Assembly: GCF_000215705.1 (NCBI RefSeq)
Contig: NC_015677.1
Coordinates: forward strand, 4,006,194 to 4,070,193
Source of the DNA: Ramlibacter tataouinensis TTB310
GTDB taxonomy: Bacteria > Pseudomonadota > Gammaproteobacteria > Burkholderiales > Burkholderiaceae_C
Reading direction: 5' to 3'
Length of the DNA: 64,000 nt
Below are positions 54,225 to 63,306 of this stretch, in pieces; within the stretch, counting starts at the first letter, position 1; each line of letters starts with the position of its first letter. The translations under genes and the position numbers were made by a program. The notes under the pieces were generated by a model. That model did not search any database. It worked only from the letters and a program-made list of their open reading frames with translations, and was not told the origin of the DNA.

Positions 54225-54887
54225 TCACCGCGCATCGCCGCCCGCCGCCGCGCCGCCCGGCTGCAGCGTGCCGCGCACCCGGCCGCGCAGCTCCATCACG
54301 CGGTCCAGGTTGTCGTAGTCCAGGCTGTCGGCGGTGAACTGGTCGCTGCCGCGCACCAGCACCACCGGCTTGGGCGAGGTGACGCGCTCGGTATCCAGGA
54401 AGGCGTGCAGGAACTCGCCGCGCACCTGCATGCGCGGCTGCGGACTGCCGCCGGGGCCCGTGCCCGCCTCGCGCGTGACCACCGCGTCGCCGACCAGCTG
54501 CACCTCGGTGCCGTCGCCGTTGGAGATGCCGCGCCGGGCGGTGGCGGTGGTCAGCTCGCCCTGCTCGTTGAAGAAGCGGATGCGCGGCTGGTCGATCTCC
54601 AGCGTGTCGGTGTCCGGGTAGTGGCGCCCCTCGGTACCGAAGATCTCGCTCTTGAGGCGGCCGCCGGCGTCGAAGGTGCGCAGGGAGAAGCGCCGCATGA
54701 AGTAGTCGGGCTCGTGCGTGAGGGGGCGCTGCGCGGCCGGCGCCTGGAAGGTGGGCGTGTTGCGCGCCAGCCAGTAGGTGCCCAGCGCCATCATGCCCAT
54801 GATCACGGCCGGCAGGTACAGCGCGGCGCGGTCCCAGGCCGTGCGCAGGCGCCCGGCCAGGCCGGCGGGGCGCAGGGCCGCCCTCAC
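54225..54887 (-). CDS. lptC: LPS export ABC transporter periplasmic protein LptC
   Basis: A 220-residue protein with one N-terminal membrane helix (LYLPAVIMGMMALGTYWLA) and a beta-jellyroll periplasmic part (NTPTFQAPAAQRPLTHEPDYFMRRFSLRTFDAGGRLKSEIFG, then YPDTDTLEIDQPRIRFF). LptC bridges the LptBFG extractor to LptA. The start is GTG at 54887, which overlaps the kdsC stop (GTGA). The order kdsD-kdsC-lptC matches the LPS cluster of proteobacteria, but the next gene is an SDR rather than lptA. Confidence 0.9.
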   Translation of the reverse strand: MRAALRPAGLAGRLRTAWDRAALYLPAVIMGMMALGTYWLARNTPTFQAPAAQRPLTHEPDYFMRRFSLRTFDAGGRLKSEIFGTEGRHYPDTDTLEIDQPRIRFFNEQGELTTATARRGISNGDGTEVQLVGDAVVTREAGTGPGGSPQPRMQVRGEFLHAFLDTERVTSPKPVVLVRGSDQFTADSLDYDNLDRVMELRGRVRGTLQPGGAAAGGDAR

Positions 54888-55427
54888 GCGTAGCGCTCCA
54901 GCAGGCCGGCATAGCGCCCGCTGGCCACCAGCAGCAGGTCGCAGAACTCGCGCGCCGCGCCGCCGCCGCCGGCGGCCGCCGTCACGTAGCGCACCGCGGC
55001 GCGGACCTCCGCGTGGGCGTTGGCCGGCGCGGCCGCGAACGCGCAGCGCCGCAGCACCGGCAGGTCGGGCCAGTGCGTCGCCGATGGCGGCCGCCTCGTG
55101 CCAGCCCAGGCTCAGCGCCGCCAGCGTCTGCTCGGCGGCTGGCGCCTTGTCCTCGGTGCCGTAGTGCACGCGGGTGATGCCCAGGGCGGCCAGCCGGGCG
55201 CGCAGCGCGGGCGAGTCGCGCCCGGTGATGACCACCGGCGTGATGCCCGCCTGCTGCAGCAGCTTGAGCCCCAGGCCGTCAAGGATGTTGAAGCGCTTGA
55301 GGGCCTCGCCCTCGGCCGACAGGTACAGGCCGCCGTCGGTCAGCACGCCGTCCACGTCGAAGAAGGCCACGCGCACGCCCTGCGCGGCGAGCAGCAGGGC
55401 CGGGTCGAACTGCAGGGCGGGGGTCAT
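54884..55427 (-). pseudogene. kdsC: KDO 8-phosphate phosphatase gene with a frameshift
   Basis: The N-terminal 110 codons from 55427 encode a KdsC HAD domain (VRVAFFDVDGVLTDGGLYL, VVITGRDSPALRARLAALG, VHYGTEDKAP). At about 55073-55078 the sequence GGCGACGCACTGG appears where homologous proteins need GGCGACGACTGG; one extra base shifts the frame. In the +1 corrected frame it continues WPDLPVLRRCAF and ends at 54884 with ASGRYAGLLERYA, followed by the GTGA overlap with lptC. The length, 544 bases, is one more than a multiple of three. Without correction the frame runs into lptC and creates an artificial fusion. Confidence 0.85.
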
Positions 55428-55431
55428 GTTC

Positions 55432-56460
55432 TCAAATGACTTTCGCGCGCATCAGGTCGTTGCTGCTCACGGCGCCGCACAGCCGGCCCTGGTCGTCGAT
55501 CACCAGCACGCTGTTGATGCGGTGCTTTTCCATCAGTTCCGCCGCCTCCACCGCCAGCACGTCGTCGCGGATGACGCCGCGGGGGTTGGGATGCATCACC
55601 TCGCGCGCCGTCAGCCCGCGCAGGTCCCGGCCCTTCTCGACCAGGCGGCGCAGGTCGCCGTCGGTGAAGATGCCCAGCACGCGGCCCTCGCCGTCCACCA
55701 CGGCCGAGGCGCCCAGGCCCTTGGCGCTCATCTCGCGCATCAGCTCGGTGAAAGGCGTGTCCGCGCCCACGCGCGGCACGGCGCCGCCCGCGCGCATCAC
55801 GTCGCGCAGGTGCGTCAGCAGCTTGCGACCCAGGGCGCCTCCGGGGTGCGAGCGCGCGAAATCCTCGGTGCGAAAGCCGCGCGCGTCCAGCAGCGCGACG
55901 GCCAGCGCGTCGCCCAGCGCGAGCTGGGCGGTGGTGCTGGCCGTGGGCGCCAGGTTGAGCGGGCAGGCCTCCTTCGCGACGCCGCTGTCCAGCACGATGT
56001 CGGCGTGGCGCGCCAGGGTGGACTGCGCGTTGCCGGTCATGGCCACCAGGGGCGCGCCCAGGCGCTTGAGCACCGGCAGGATGGCGGTGATCTCGTCGCT
56101 CTCGCCGCCGTTGGAGATGGCCAGCACCAGGTCCGCCGGCTTGATCATGCCGAGGTCGCCGTGGCTGGCCTCGGCCGGGTGCACGAACATCGCCGCCGTG
56201 CCGGTGGAGGCCAGCGTGGCCGCCACCTTGCGGCCGATGTGGCCGCTCTTGCCCATGCCCATCACGACCACGCGGCCGGTCACGGCCAGCATGGCCTCGA
56301 CGGCCCGGGCGAAGGCGGCGCCGGTGCGCGCCTTGAGCCCCAGCACGGCGGCGGCCTCGATGTCAAAGGTTTCCTGCGCGAGCGCGAGGGCGCGGGCGGC
56401 GTCGAAGGCCGGTGCCGTGCCCGTCGCCGCGGCCTGTCCGAAGGCTGTCGATGCGGTCAT
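55432..56460 (-). CDS. kdsD: D-arabinose 5-phosphate isomerase
   Basis: A 342-residue KpsF/KdsD protein. The SIS domain has VVVMGMGKSGHIGRKVAATLASTG, FVHPAEASHGDLGMI, and ISNGGESDEI; two CBS domains follow (about 220-342), with VMRAGGAVPRV and VMHPNPRG. It makes arabinose-5-phosphate for KDO and thus lipid A/core LPS. It lies 4 bases upstream of kdsC on the same strand, forming kdsD-kdsC-lptC. The ATG at 56460 gives the typical N-terminal extension; it is divergent from the KefB-like gene. Confidence 0.94.
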   Translation of the reverse strand: MTASTAFGQAAATGTAPAFDAARALALAQETFDIEAAAVLGLKARTGAAFARAVEAMLAVTGRVVVMGMGKSGHIGRKVAATLASTGTAAMFVHPAEASHGDLGMIKPADLVLAISNGGESDEITAILPVLKRLGAPLVAMTGNAQSTLARHADIVLDSGVAKEACPLNLAPTASTTAQLALGDALAVALLDARGFRTEDFARSHPGGALGRKLLTHLRDVMRAGGAVPRVGADTPFTELMREMSAKGLGASAVVDGEGRVLGIFTDGDLRRLVEKGRDLRGLTAREVMHPNPRGVIRDDVLAVEAAELMEKHRINSVLVIDDQGRLCGAVSSNDLMRAKVI

Positions 56461-56502
56461 CCGCGGGATTCTACGGTTGGGGCTTCGCTTAGCATCCACC
56501 CC

Positions 56503-58488
56503 ATGTCCACGCTGGAGCTCACGCTGCTGTACCTGCTGGCCGCGGTGCTCGGCGTGGTGGCCTGCCGCTCGCTCAGGCTGCCGCCCATGCTGGGCTACCT
56601 GGCGGTGGGGGTGCTGATCGGCCCCAACGCCCTGGGCCTGAGCCAGGACGCCGAGGCGGTGCGCCACCTGGGCGAGTTCGGCGTGGTGTTCCTGATGTTC
56701 GTGATCGGGCTGGAATTCAACCTGCCCAAGCTGCGCGCCATGCGCGGCCACGTGTTCGGGCTGGGCCTGTTCCAGGTGGTGCTGACCATCCTGCTGGGGA
56801 CCGTCGGCAGCCTGGTGCTCGCATGGCTGCTGCCCTCGTTCTGGCGCATGAGCTGGCAGACGGCGCTGGCCCTGTCCGGCGCGCTGACCATGAGCAGCAC
56901 CGCCATCGTGATCAAGCTCATGGCCGAGCGGCTGGAGCTGGAGTCCGAGCACGGCAAGCGCGTGATGGGCGTGCTGCTGTTCCAGGACCTGGCCGTCGTG
57001 CCGCTGCTGGTGCTGATCCCGGCCCTGGGCAGCAAGCCCGAGACGCTGCTGGCGGCGCTGGGCCTGGCCACGCTCAAGGCGGCCGGCCTGGTGCTGCTGC
57101 TGCTGGTGGGCGGGCAGCGGCTGATGCGCTGGTGGCTCACCCTGGTGGCGCGGCGCAAGAGCGAGGAGCTGTTCGTGCTGAACCTGCTGCTGATCACGCT
57201 GGGCCTGGCCTGGCTGACCGAGCTGGCGGGGCTGTCGCTGGCGCTGGGCGCCTTCATCGCCGGCATGCTGATCTCGGAGACCGAGTACAAGCACCAGGTG
57301 GAGACCGACATCCGGCCGTTCCACGACGTGCTGCTGGGCCTGTTCTTCATCACCATCGGCATGATGCTGGACTGGCGCCTGGTGGGCCAGCGCTGGGGCC
57401 TGGTGCTGCTGCTGCTGTCGGCACCGCTGCTGTTCAAGCTGGCCCTGGTGACCCTGCTGGCGCGCGGCTTCGGCGCCTCCATGGGCGTGTCGCTGCGCAC
57501 CGGGCTGTACCTGGCGCAGGCCGGCGAGTTCGGCTTCGTGCTGCTGACCCTGGCGGCGCAGAACGGCCTGGTGCGGCCGGAGCTGCTCAACCCGGTGCTG
57601 GCCAGCATGGTGATCTCCATGCTGGCCACGCCCTTCATCATCATGTGGAGCAACCGCATCGTGATGAAGCTGGTGGCCGGCGAATGGCTGCAGCAGTCGC
57701 TGCAGATGACCACCATCGCGCGCAAGTCCATCAACGCCAACAAGCACGTGATCATCTGCGGCTACGGCCGCTGCGGCCAGAACCTGGCGCGCATGCTCGA
57801 GCGCGAGGGCATCCCCTACATGGCGCTGGACCTGGACCCCGACCGGGTGCGCCACGCCGCCGCCGCCGGCGACTCGGTGGTGTTCGGCGACGCGGCGCGG
57901 CTGCAGTCGCTGGCGGCCGCGGGCCTGGCGCGTGCCAGCGCGGTGGTGGTGACCTACCTGGACACCGCCGGGGCCATGAAGGTGCTGGCCCACACCCGCG
58001 CGCACGCGCCCCAGGTGCCGGTGATCGTGCGCACCAGCGACGACCACGACCTGGAGAAGCTGCAGGCCGCCGGCGCCACCGAGGTGGTGCCCGAGGCGCT
58101 GGAGGGCTCGCTGATGCTGGCCAGCCACGCGCTGGCGCTGGTGGGCGTGCCCATGCGCCGCGTCATCCGCATCGTGCAGGAGCAGCGCGACGCCCGCTAC
58201 AACCTGCTGCGCGGCTACTTCCACGGCGCCGACGACGACACGGCGGACGAGCTGGAAGCCGAGCGCCTGTCCACCGTCACGCTGCCCCTGGGCGCGCGCG
58301 CGGCCGGCCGCGCGCTGGGGCATTTCGCGCTGCACGCCATGGGCGTGCGGGTGGTGAGCCTGCGCCGGCAGGAAGGCGGCACGGTGCTGCCGGAGGCCGA
58401 CCCGGTGCTGGCCGACGGCGACACGCTGGTGCTGTGCGGCCGCGCCGAGTCGCTGGCGCTGGCGGAGGAGAAGCTGCTGCGCGGCTAG
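56503..58488 (+). CDS. Monovalent cation:proton antiporter-2, KefB/YbaL-like
   Basis: A 661-residue protein with an N-terminal exchanger domain of about 12 helices (FLMFVIGLEFNLPKLR, TMSSTAIVIKLMAERLELESEHGK, GLYLAQAGEFGFVLL), a TrkA-N Rossmann domain (HVIICGYGRCGQNLARMLE, about residues 420-540) and a TrkA-C domain (about 580-661). Such proteins exchange K+ or Na+ for H+ under control of nucleotides or glutathione. It lacks an obvious KefB-specific glutathione signature that I can confirm. Its TAG overlaps the convergent gene's stop by four bases. Confidence 0.9.
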   Translation: MSTLELTLLYLLAAVLGVVACRSLRLPPMLGYLAVGVLIGPNALGLSQDAEAVRHLGEFGVVFLMFVIGLEFNLPKLRAMRGHVFGLGLFQVVLTILLGTVGSLVLAWLLPSFWRMSWQTALALSGALTMSSTAIVIKLMAERLELESEHGKRVMGVLLFQDLAVVPLLVLIPALGSKPETLLAALGLATLKAAGLVLLLLVGGQRLMRWWLTLVARRKSEELFVLNLLLITLGLAWLTELAGLSLALGAFIAGMLISETEYKHQVETDIRPFHDVLLGLFFITIGMMLDWRLVGQRWGLVLLLLSAPLLFKLALVTLLARGFGASMGVSLRTGLYLAQAGEFGFVLLTLAAQNGLVRPELLNPVLASMVISMLATPFIIMWSNRIVMKLVAGEWLQQSLQMTTIARKSINANKHVIICGYGRCGQNLARMLEREGIPYMALDLDPDRVRHAAAAGDSVVFGDAARLQSLAAAGLARASAVVVTYLDTAGAMKVLAHTRAHAPQVPVIVRTSDDHDLEKLQAAGATEVVPEALEGSLMLASHALALVGVPMRRVIRIVQEQRDARYNLLRGYFHGADDDTADELEAERLSTVTLPLGARAAGRALGHFALHAMGVRVVSLRRQEGGTVLPEADPVLADGDTLVLCGRAESLALAEEKLLRG

Positions 58489-59201
58489 CGCAGGTCGCCG
58501 TACTGGGTTCCGCTCAGGGACGAGCCGAGCAGCTTGGGATCGCCCAGCTCGGTGTCCTCGAAGCCGGTGAGCAGGGTGTAGTTCTGCGCGGCCTGCCTGG
58601 GCGCGGCGGGCCGGGCGACGCCCGAGGCCAGGGCCTGCTTGAAGGCGGCGACCTCGTCTTCGGCGATGGGCTCGAAGCGCGACGAGGCCTTGCGGGCCGG
58701 CGCGGCGGCGGCGGTGGCGGCAGCAGCAGCGGGAGCAGGCGCATCGGCCTGCAGCGGGACCGGGCCCGAGGGCGGCGTCGAATCCAGCGGCATGGGCCGC
58801 GAGGACGGTTCGCGCGGCGTGCGCGGGCCCGGCGTGCCGACGCCGGCCGGCTCGCCGGCGCGCCAGTAGACCGCGGTAACGGCGATGTCGTGCCGCGTCC
58901 GGGCGCCCTGGACGATGGCGGATTCCACCTTGGCCAGCCGGGCCATGTCGTCCACGGCGCCGTGCGCCAGGTCCACCATCACCAGGAACTGCCGGCCGCG
59001 CCCGTCCAGCGACAGCACCTTGAACTTGTAGCTGGCCGAAAGCACGGCGGCGCGCATCATGGCGTCGCGCACCACCAGGTACAGCAGCTCGCGCCGGGCC
59101 GAGCGCTCGCCCTTGCGGCTGGAAGCGCGGCGGCCGTCTCCGAGCATGCTGTCGCCGGCATCGGCATTCTTGGACCTGGTCAACCAGCTGAACAAGGACA
59201 T
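58485..59201 (-). CDS. Conserved hypothetical protein
   Basis: A 238-residue protein of unknown function. Residues about 35-115 appear folded, with LYLVVRDAMMRAAVLSASYKFKVLSLDGRGRQFLVMVDL. The middle is low-complexity, rich in Pro and Ala (about 120-180), and the C-terminus ends with YTLLTGFEDTELGDPKLLGSSLSGTQYG. No signal peptide or membrane helix is visible. ATG 59201 follows a GAGGGAAGG ribosome-binding site. It starts about 140 bases from the cyclic-nucleotide domain gene and shares four bases of its stop with the KefB-like gene. Confidence 0.7.
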   Translation of the reverse strand: MSLFSWLTRSKNADAGDSMLGDGRRASSRKGERSARRELLYLVVRDAMMRAAVLSASYKFKVLSLDGRGRQFLVMVDLAHGAVDDMARLAKVESAIVQGARTRHDIAVTAVYWRAGEPAGVGTPGPRTPREPSSRPMPLDSTPPSGPVPLQADAPAPAAAAATAAAAPARKASSRFEPIAEDEVAAFKQALASGVARPAAPRQAAQNYTLLTGFEDTELGDPKLLGSSLSGTQYGDLR

Positions 59202-59342
59202 CGTGAACCTTCCCTCAGCGCACGGGGCGCAATTCGTCATCTTTTTTGTCGCGCTCGTCCTGCCAGGGCCCTGCGTCAGCAGCGAACCTGCGCAAACGGC
59301 GCGAACACCGTTGCGTGTGCAAGAAGAAGGCCTGACTGCGGC

Positions 59343-59834
59343 TCAGGTGACCGCCACCCGCTTGGGCTTGTTGATCAGCCGGCGCGAGATCAGCGAACCC
59401 AGCGCCATCGCGATCTCCAGCGCGATCGCGGGGTTGCGGTTGGACAGCTCGGTGAAGCGCAGGGGCGTCAGGCTCCAGATCTTGCAGGCATCGGCCGCCT
59501 GCACGGTCGCGTTGCGCGGCAGCCCGGTGAAGAAAGCGCCTTCGCCCACGGCCGAGCCGGCGCTCACTACCGCCAGGCGTACCCGGCCCTTCTCGTCCTC
59601 GAGGTGGACGGTCAGCGAGCCGCTCTCGACCATGTACAGCGTGCGGTCCACCGAGCCTTGATCGATCAGCTTCTGCGCCCGGGTCAGGCCGAAGGGCTGC
59701 AGGTAGCTGCCCAGCACCTCCCATTGCATGGGCTTGAGCGCTGGCGTGAACGCGTCGCGGGTCCCGTTGCGCATGATGGCCTGGACCAGGCCGTTCACGT
59801 CGAACCGGAGGGGACTGCGCAACGGAGCGTTCAT
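59343..59834 (-). CDS. Cyclic-nucleotide-binding domain protein without DNA-binding part
   Basis: A 163-residue protein with one cNMP-binding beta-roll: QPFGLTRAQKLIDQGSVDRTLYMVESGSLTVHLEDEKG, then VGEGAFFTGLPRNATVQAADACKIWSL, with the GExxxxxxxxRxAT-type phosphate-binding segment (GEGAFFTGLPRNAT). No helix-turn-helix follows, so it does not look like a Crp/Fnr activator; the C-terminus is a single helix (ALEIAMALGSLISRRLI). It may regulate a partner protein. It is oriented with mnmE, separated by about 98 bases. Confidence 0.82.
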   Translation of the reverse strand: MNAPLRSPLRFDVNGLVQAIMRNGTRDAFTPALKPMQWEVLGSYLQPFGLTRAQKLIDQGSVDRTLYMVESGSLTVHLEDEKGRVRLAVVSAGSAVGEGAFFTGLPRNATVQAADACKIWSLTPLRFTELSNRNPAIALEIAMALGSLISRRLINKPKRVAVT

Positions 59835-59932
59835 GGGCCGACACTAAAAGACCGCTGAGACGCCCACAAGCGGCACTTACCGGCGTTTACATCTGAAACT
59901 CCGGCTGAGCAACCTGTAACCGCGCGTCCGCG

Positions 59933-61321
59933 CTACTTGCCGATGCAGAAGCTGGAGAAGATGACGCCCAGCAGGTCGTCCGCGGTGAATTCGCCGGTGA
60001 TGGCCGCCAGCGCGCTCTGCGCCAGGCGCAGCTCCTCGGCCAGCAGCTCCAGGGCCAGGGCCTGCGGCGCCAGATGCGCCTCGGCCAGCGCCAGGTGCTG
60101 CCCGACCTGGCGCAGGGCCTGGACGTGGCGCTGGCGGGCGATGAACAGGCCTTCGGGGGCGGATTGCCAGCCGGCCACCTCGAGCAGGCGCCGGCGCAGG
60201 AGGTCCAGGCCGGCGCCGGTCTTGGCGGAGAGGGTGAGTGAGGTGGCGGGGGGGGAGGGAGGAACCGCCGCGTCGGCCTTGTTCCAGACGTCGATCACCG
60301 GCACCGCCTGCGGCAGCTTCTCGCGCAGGCTGTGCGCGATCGCCTCGTCGGCGGCCCGGTAGTCGGCGAGGGCCGTCCGCGTCAGGTCGTGCAGGAACAC
60401 CACCGCGTCGGCCTGCGCGATGCGGCCCCAGGCCCGTTCGATGCCGATCCGCTCCACCGGGTCGGCGCCTTCGCCCTGGGGGCGGATGCCGGCGGTATCC
60501 ACCACGTGCACCGGCACGCCCTCGATCTGGAGGGTCTGGCTGACCACGTCACGCGTGGTGCCGGGAATGGGCGTGACGATGGCCAGCTCGGCGCCGGCCA
60601 GGGCGTTGAGCAGCGAGCTCTTGCCGGCGTTGGGCTGGCCGGCGATCACCACCTGGATGCCCTCGCGCAGCAGCGCGCCCTGGCGGGTGCGCGCCAGCAC
60701 CTGGTCCAGCCGGTCCCGCAGCCGGTCCAGCTGGCCCTGGGCGTCGGACTGCTTCAGGAAGTCGATCTCCTCCTCGGGGAAGTCCAGCGTCGCCTCCACC
60801 AGCATGCGCAGCTGGACCAGCGCGTCGCGCAGCTGGTGCACCTCGCGCGAGAACTCGCCGGCCAGCGAGCGGCTGGCGCTGCGCGCCGCGGCCTCGGTGC
60901 TGGCGTCGATCAGGTCGGCGATGGCCTCGGCCTGGGCCAGGTCGATCTTGTCGTTGAGGAAGGCGCGCTGGGTGAACTCGCCGGGCTCGGCCACGCGCAG
61001 GCCCATGGCCTGGCCGGCCTCCAGGCAGCGCGCCAGCAGCAGCTGCAGCACCACCGGCCCGCCGTGCGCCTGCAGCTCCAGCACGTCCTCGCCGGTGTAG
61101 GAATGCGGCGCCGGGAAGTGGATGGCCAGGCCGTGGTCGATGGGCGTGCCGTCGGCGGCGCGGAACGCCAGGTAGGTCGCCTCGCGCGGTTTCAGCGCCC
61201 GGCCGCACAGCGCGGCGATGACCGGCTGCACGCTTTGGCCCGACACGCGCACGATGCCCACCGCGCCGCGGCCGGGAGCCGTGGCGATGGCGGCGATGGG
61301 CTGGTCGCGTGGCGCCAGCGT
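59933..61321 (-). CDS. mnmE: tRNA modification GTPase MnmE with a non-canonical start codon
   Basis: A 462-residue GTPase that modifies U34 of certain tRNAs together with MnmG. It has the N-terminal formyl-THF domain ([20 protein letters not shown]), the G domain with [13 protein letters not shown] and NKAD, and the C-terminal FCIGK. A GTG at 61261 would remove the first 20 conserved residues. Upstream in frame the codons are TGA ACG CTG GCG CCA; the yidC end supplies GGAGGGAG just before, so initiation at ACG (61321-61319) or CTG (61318-61316) is likely, unless ACG is an error for ATG. It follows yidC without a gap. Confidence 0.85.
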   Translation of the reverse strand, partial: TLAPRDQPIAAIATAPGRGAVGIVRVSGQSVQPVIAALCGRALKPREATYLAFRAADGTPIDHGLAIHFPAPHSYTGEDVLELQAHGGPVVLQLLLARCLEAGQAMGLRVAEPGEFTQRAFLNDKIDLAQAEAIADLIDASTEAAARSASRSLAGEFSREVHQLRDALVQLRMLVEATLDFPEEEIDFLKQSDAQGQLDRLRDRLDQVLARTRQGALLREGIQVVIAGQPNAGKSSLLNALAGAELAIVTPIPGTTRDVVSQTLQIEGVPVHVVDTAGIRPQGEGADPVERIGIERAWGRIAQADAVVFLHDLTRTALADYRAADEAIAHSLREKLPQAVPVIDVWNKADAAVPPSPPATSLTLSAKTGAGLDLLRRRLLEVAGWQSAPEGLFIARQRHVQALRQVGQHLALAEAHLAPQALALELLAEELRLAQSALAAITGEFTADDLLGVIFSSFCIGK

Positions 61322-63034
61322 TCAACTCCCTCCGAACTTCGGCAGGTTGAACTCCGGCGGCACCCCCATGCGCGTGTTGATCAGCCACTGCTGGGCGATC
61401 GACAGCACGTTGTTGGTGATCCAGTACAGCACCAGGCCGGCCGGGAAGAAGAAGAACATCACCGAGAAGATCAGCGGCATGAACCACATCAGCCTGGCCT
61501 GCATCGGGTCCGGCGGGGCCGGGTTCAGCGCGGTCTGCAGCAGCGTGGTCAGCGTCATCACGACCGGCAGGATGAAGTACGGGTCGGGCGAGGACAGGTC
61601 GCGGATCCAGCCGATCCAGGGCGCGTTGCGCATCTCCACCGACGACAGCAGCACCCAGTACAGCGCGATGAACACCGGGATCTGCACCAGGATGGGCAGG
61701 CAGCCGCCCAGCGGGTTGACCTTCTCCTCGCGGTAGATGCGCATCATCTCCTGCTGCATCTGCTGCGGGTTGTCCTTGTAGCGCTCGCGCAGCTGCATCA
61801 CGCGCGGGTTGATGGCCTTCATCTTGGCCATGCTCTCGTAGCCCTTGGCCTGCAGCCAGTAGAAGGCGATCTTGATCACCAGCACCAGGGCGACGATGGA
61901 CCAGCCCCAGTTGCCCAGGACCGAGTGCAGCTTGTCCAGCAGCCAGTACAGCGGCTTGGCCAGGATGGTGAAGATGCCGTAGTCCTTGACCAGGTCGAGC
62001 CCGGGCGCCACGCGCTCGAGCATCTTCTCCTCCTGCGGGCCGGCGAAGAACTTGGCCTCGACGACCTGCGCGGCGCCCGGCGCCACGGGCTGCGGCGGCG
62101 TGATCATGCCCACCGCGTACAGGCTGTTGTCGAGCTTGCGCACGAAGTTCTCGCGCGCGGTGCCCTCGGGCAGGATCCAGGCGCTGGCGAAGTAGTGCTG
62201 CACCATGGCCACCCAGCCGCTGGTAGCCTCCTTCTGGAACTCGGCCTTGTTCTTGTCGATCTCCTCGAACTCCACCTTCTGGTACTTCTGCGCCTCGGTG
62301 TAGACGGCCGGGCCGGTGAAGGTGCCGGCGGGGTTGGTGAGGAACGAGCCGCCCGAACTGCCGGCGCCGCGCACCAGCTGCACGTAGAGCTGCGGCGACA
62401 CCGGGGCCGTGCCCTGGTTGATCACCTCGTGCCGCACCGGCACGTCGTAGTTGCCGCGCGTGAGGGTGTAGGTCTTGACCAGCTTCACGCCGCCCTGCGG
62501 GACGGATTCGAAGCGCGCCACCAGCTGGTTGGCGCCATCCTTGAGCTCGCGCTCGCCGCTGAAGGTCATGGGCGTCAGGTGGTTGGGCAGGTCGCCGCCC
62601 ACCAGGCCGCTTTGCGCCACGTGCACGCGCTCGGGGCTCTGTTCCAGCAGCACGAAGTTGCCGGCCTTCTTGTCGGCCACGGAATCGGACGCGTGCTGCA
62701 GCAGCTCGGTGCGCACGATCGATCCGCCCTGGGTGTCGAAGGTGATGCGCATCACGTCGGTGGTCACGGTCACCTGCTCGCGCGGTGCGGCGGGCGCGGG
62801 CGCCGCGGCACCGGGGGGAGCGGCGCCGGCACCCGGCGCCTGGGCCGCCGCGGGTGCGGGCACGGGCACAGCACCCGGCGTGCCGCCCGCGGGTGCCGGC
62901 GCGGTGGCGGCCGGCGGCGTGGGCTTGGGGAAGAAGGTGGCCTGGCGGCCGTTGTGGACCTGCCATTGGTCCCACAGCAGCACCATGGAGAAGCCGAAGA
63001 TCACCCACAGGATGGTGCGGCGAATGTCGTTCAT
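61322..63034 (-). CDS. yidC: Membrane protein insertase YidC
   Basis: A 570-residue YidC with an N-terminal membrane anchor (RRTILWVIFGFSMVLLWDQW), a large periplasmic beta domain (about 60-345) preceded by a Pro/Ala-rich linker, and the conserved insertase core with GNWGWSIVALVLVIKIAFYWLQAKGYESMAKMKAINP and FSVMFFFFPAGLVLYWITNNVLSIAQQ. It inserts and folds inner membrane proteins. Its start overlaps the yidD stop, and its stop lies directly before the mnmE initiation region. Confidence 0.97.
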   Translation of the reverse strand: MNDIRRTILWVIFGFSMVLLWDQWQVHNGRQATFFPKPTPPAATAPAPAGGTPGAVPVPAPAAAQAPGAGAAPPGAAAPAPAAPREQVTVTTDVMRITFDTQGGSIVRTELLQHASDSVADKKAGNFVLLEQSPERVHVAQSGLVGGDLPNHLTPMTFSGERELKDGANQLVARFESVPQGGVKLVKTYTLTRGNYDVPVRHEVINQGTAPVSPQLYVQLVRGAGSSGGSFLTNPAGTFTGPAVYTEAQKYQKVEFEEIDKNKAEFQKEATSGWVAMVQHYFASAWILPEGTARENFVRKLDNSLYAVGMITPPQPVAPGAAQVVEAKFFAGPQEEKMLERVAPGLDLVKDYGIFTILAKPLYWLLDKLHSVLGNWGWSIVALVLVIKIAFYWLQAKGYESMAKMKAINPRVMQLRERYKDNPQQMQQEMMRIYREEKVNPLGGCLPILVQIPVFIALYWVLLSSVEMRNAPWIGWIRDLSSPDPYFILPVVMTLTTLLQTALNPAPPDPMQARLMWFMPLIFSVMFFFFPAGLVLYWITNNVLSIAQQWLINTRMGVPPEFNLPKFGGS

Positions 63035-63306
63035 GAAGAAGACTTGTTGTGTTGGAAGGGTGAGACCAGATGGGTGAACAGCCGCGGTTTCTCAACCGGT
63101 ACTTCATCGATGCCGCCATCGCACCAGGGGTGGCAGCGTGCGATGCGGGCGGCCGCCAGATAAGTGCCGGCCAGCGCACCGTGGCGCTCCAGCGCGCCCA
63201 GCGCATAGGCCGAGCAGGTGGGCCAGAAGCGGCAGGCCGACCCCAGCCAGGGCGACAGCAGCAGCCGGTAGCCCTTGACCAGGGCGATGAGCGCGGCGCG
63301 GATCAT
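63031..63306 (-). CDS. yidD: Membrane protein insertion efficiency factor YidD
   Basis: A 91-residue protein with the YidD pattern LIALVKGYRLLLSPWLGSACRFWPTCSAYALGALERHG and PWCDGGIDEVP, including conserved Cys residues. It assists YidC. It overlaps rnpA at its start and yidC at its end. Confidence 0.95.
   Translation of the reverse strand: MIRAALIALVKGYRLLLSPWLGSACRFWPTCSAYALGALERHGALAGTYLAAARIARCHPWCDGGIDEVPVEKPRLFTHLVSPFQHNKSSS

Noticed and set aside
54225..55427. Apparent KdsC-LptC fusion protein of 400 residues
   Set aside because: The middle part is out-of-frame KdsC sequence (runs of Arg and Gly); a one-base insertion explains it better than a true fusion.
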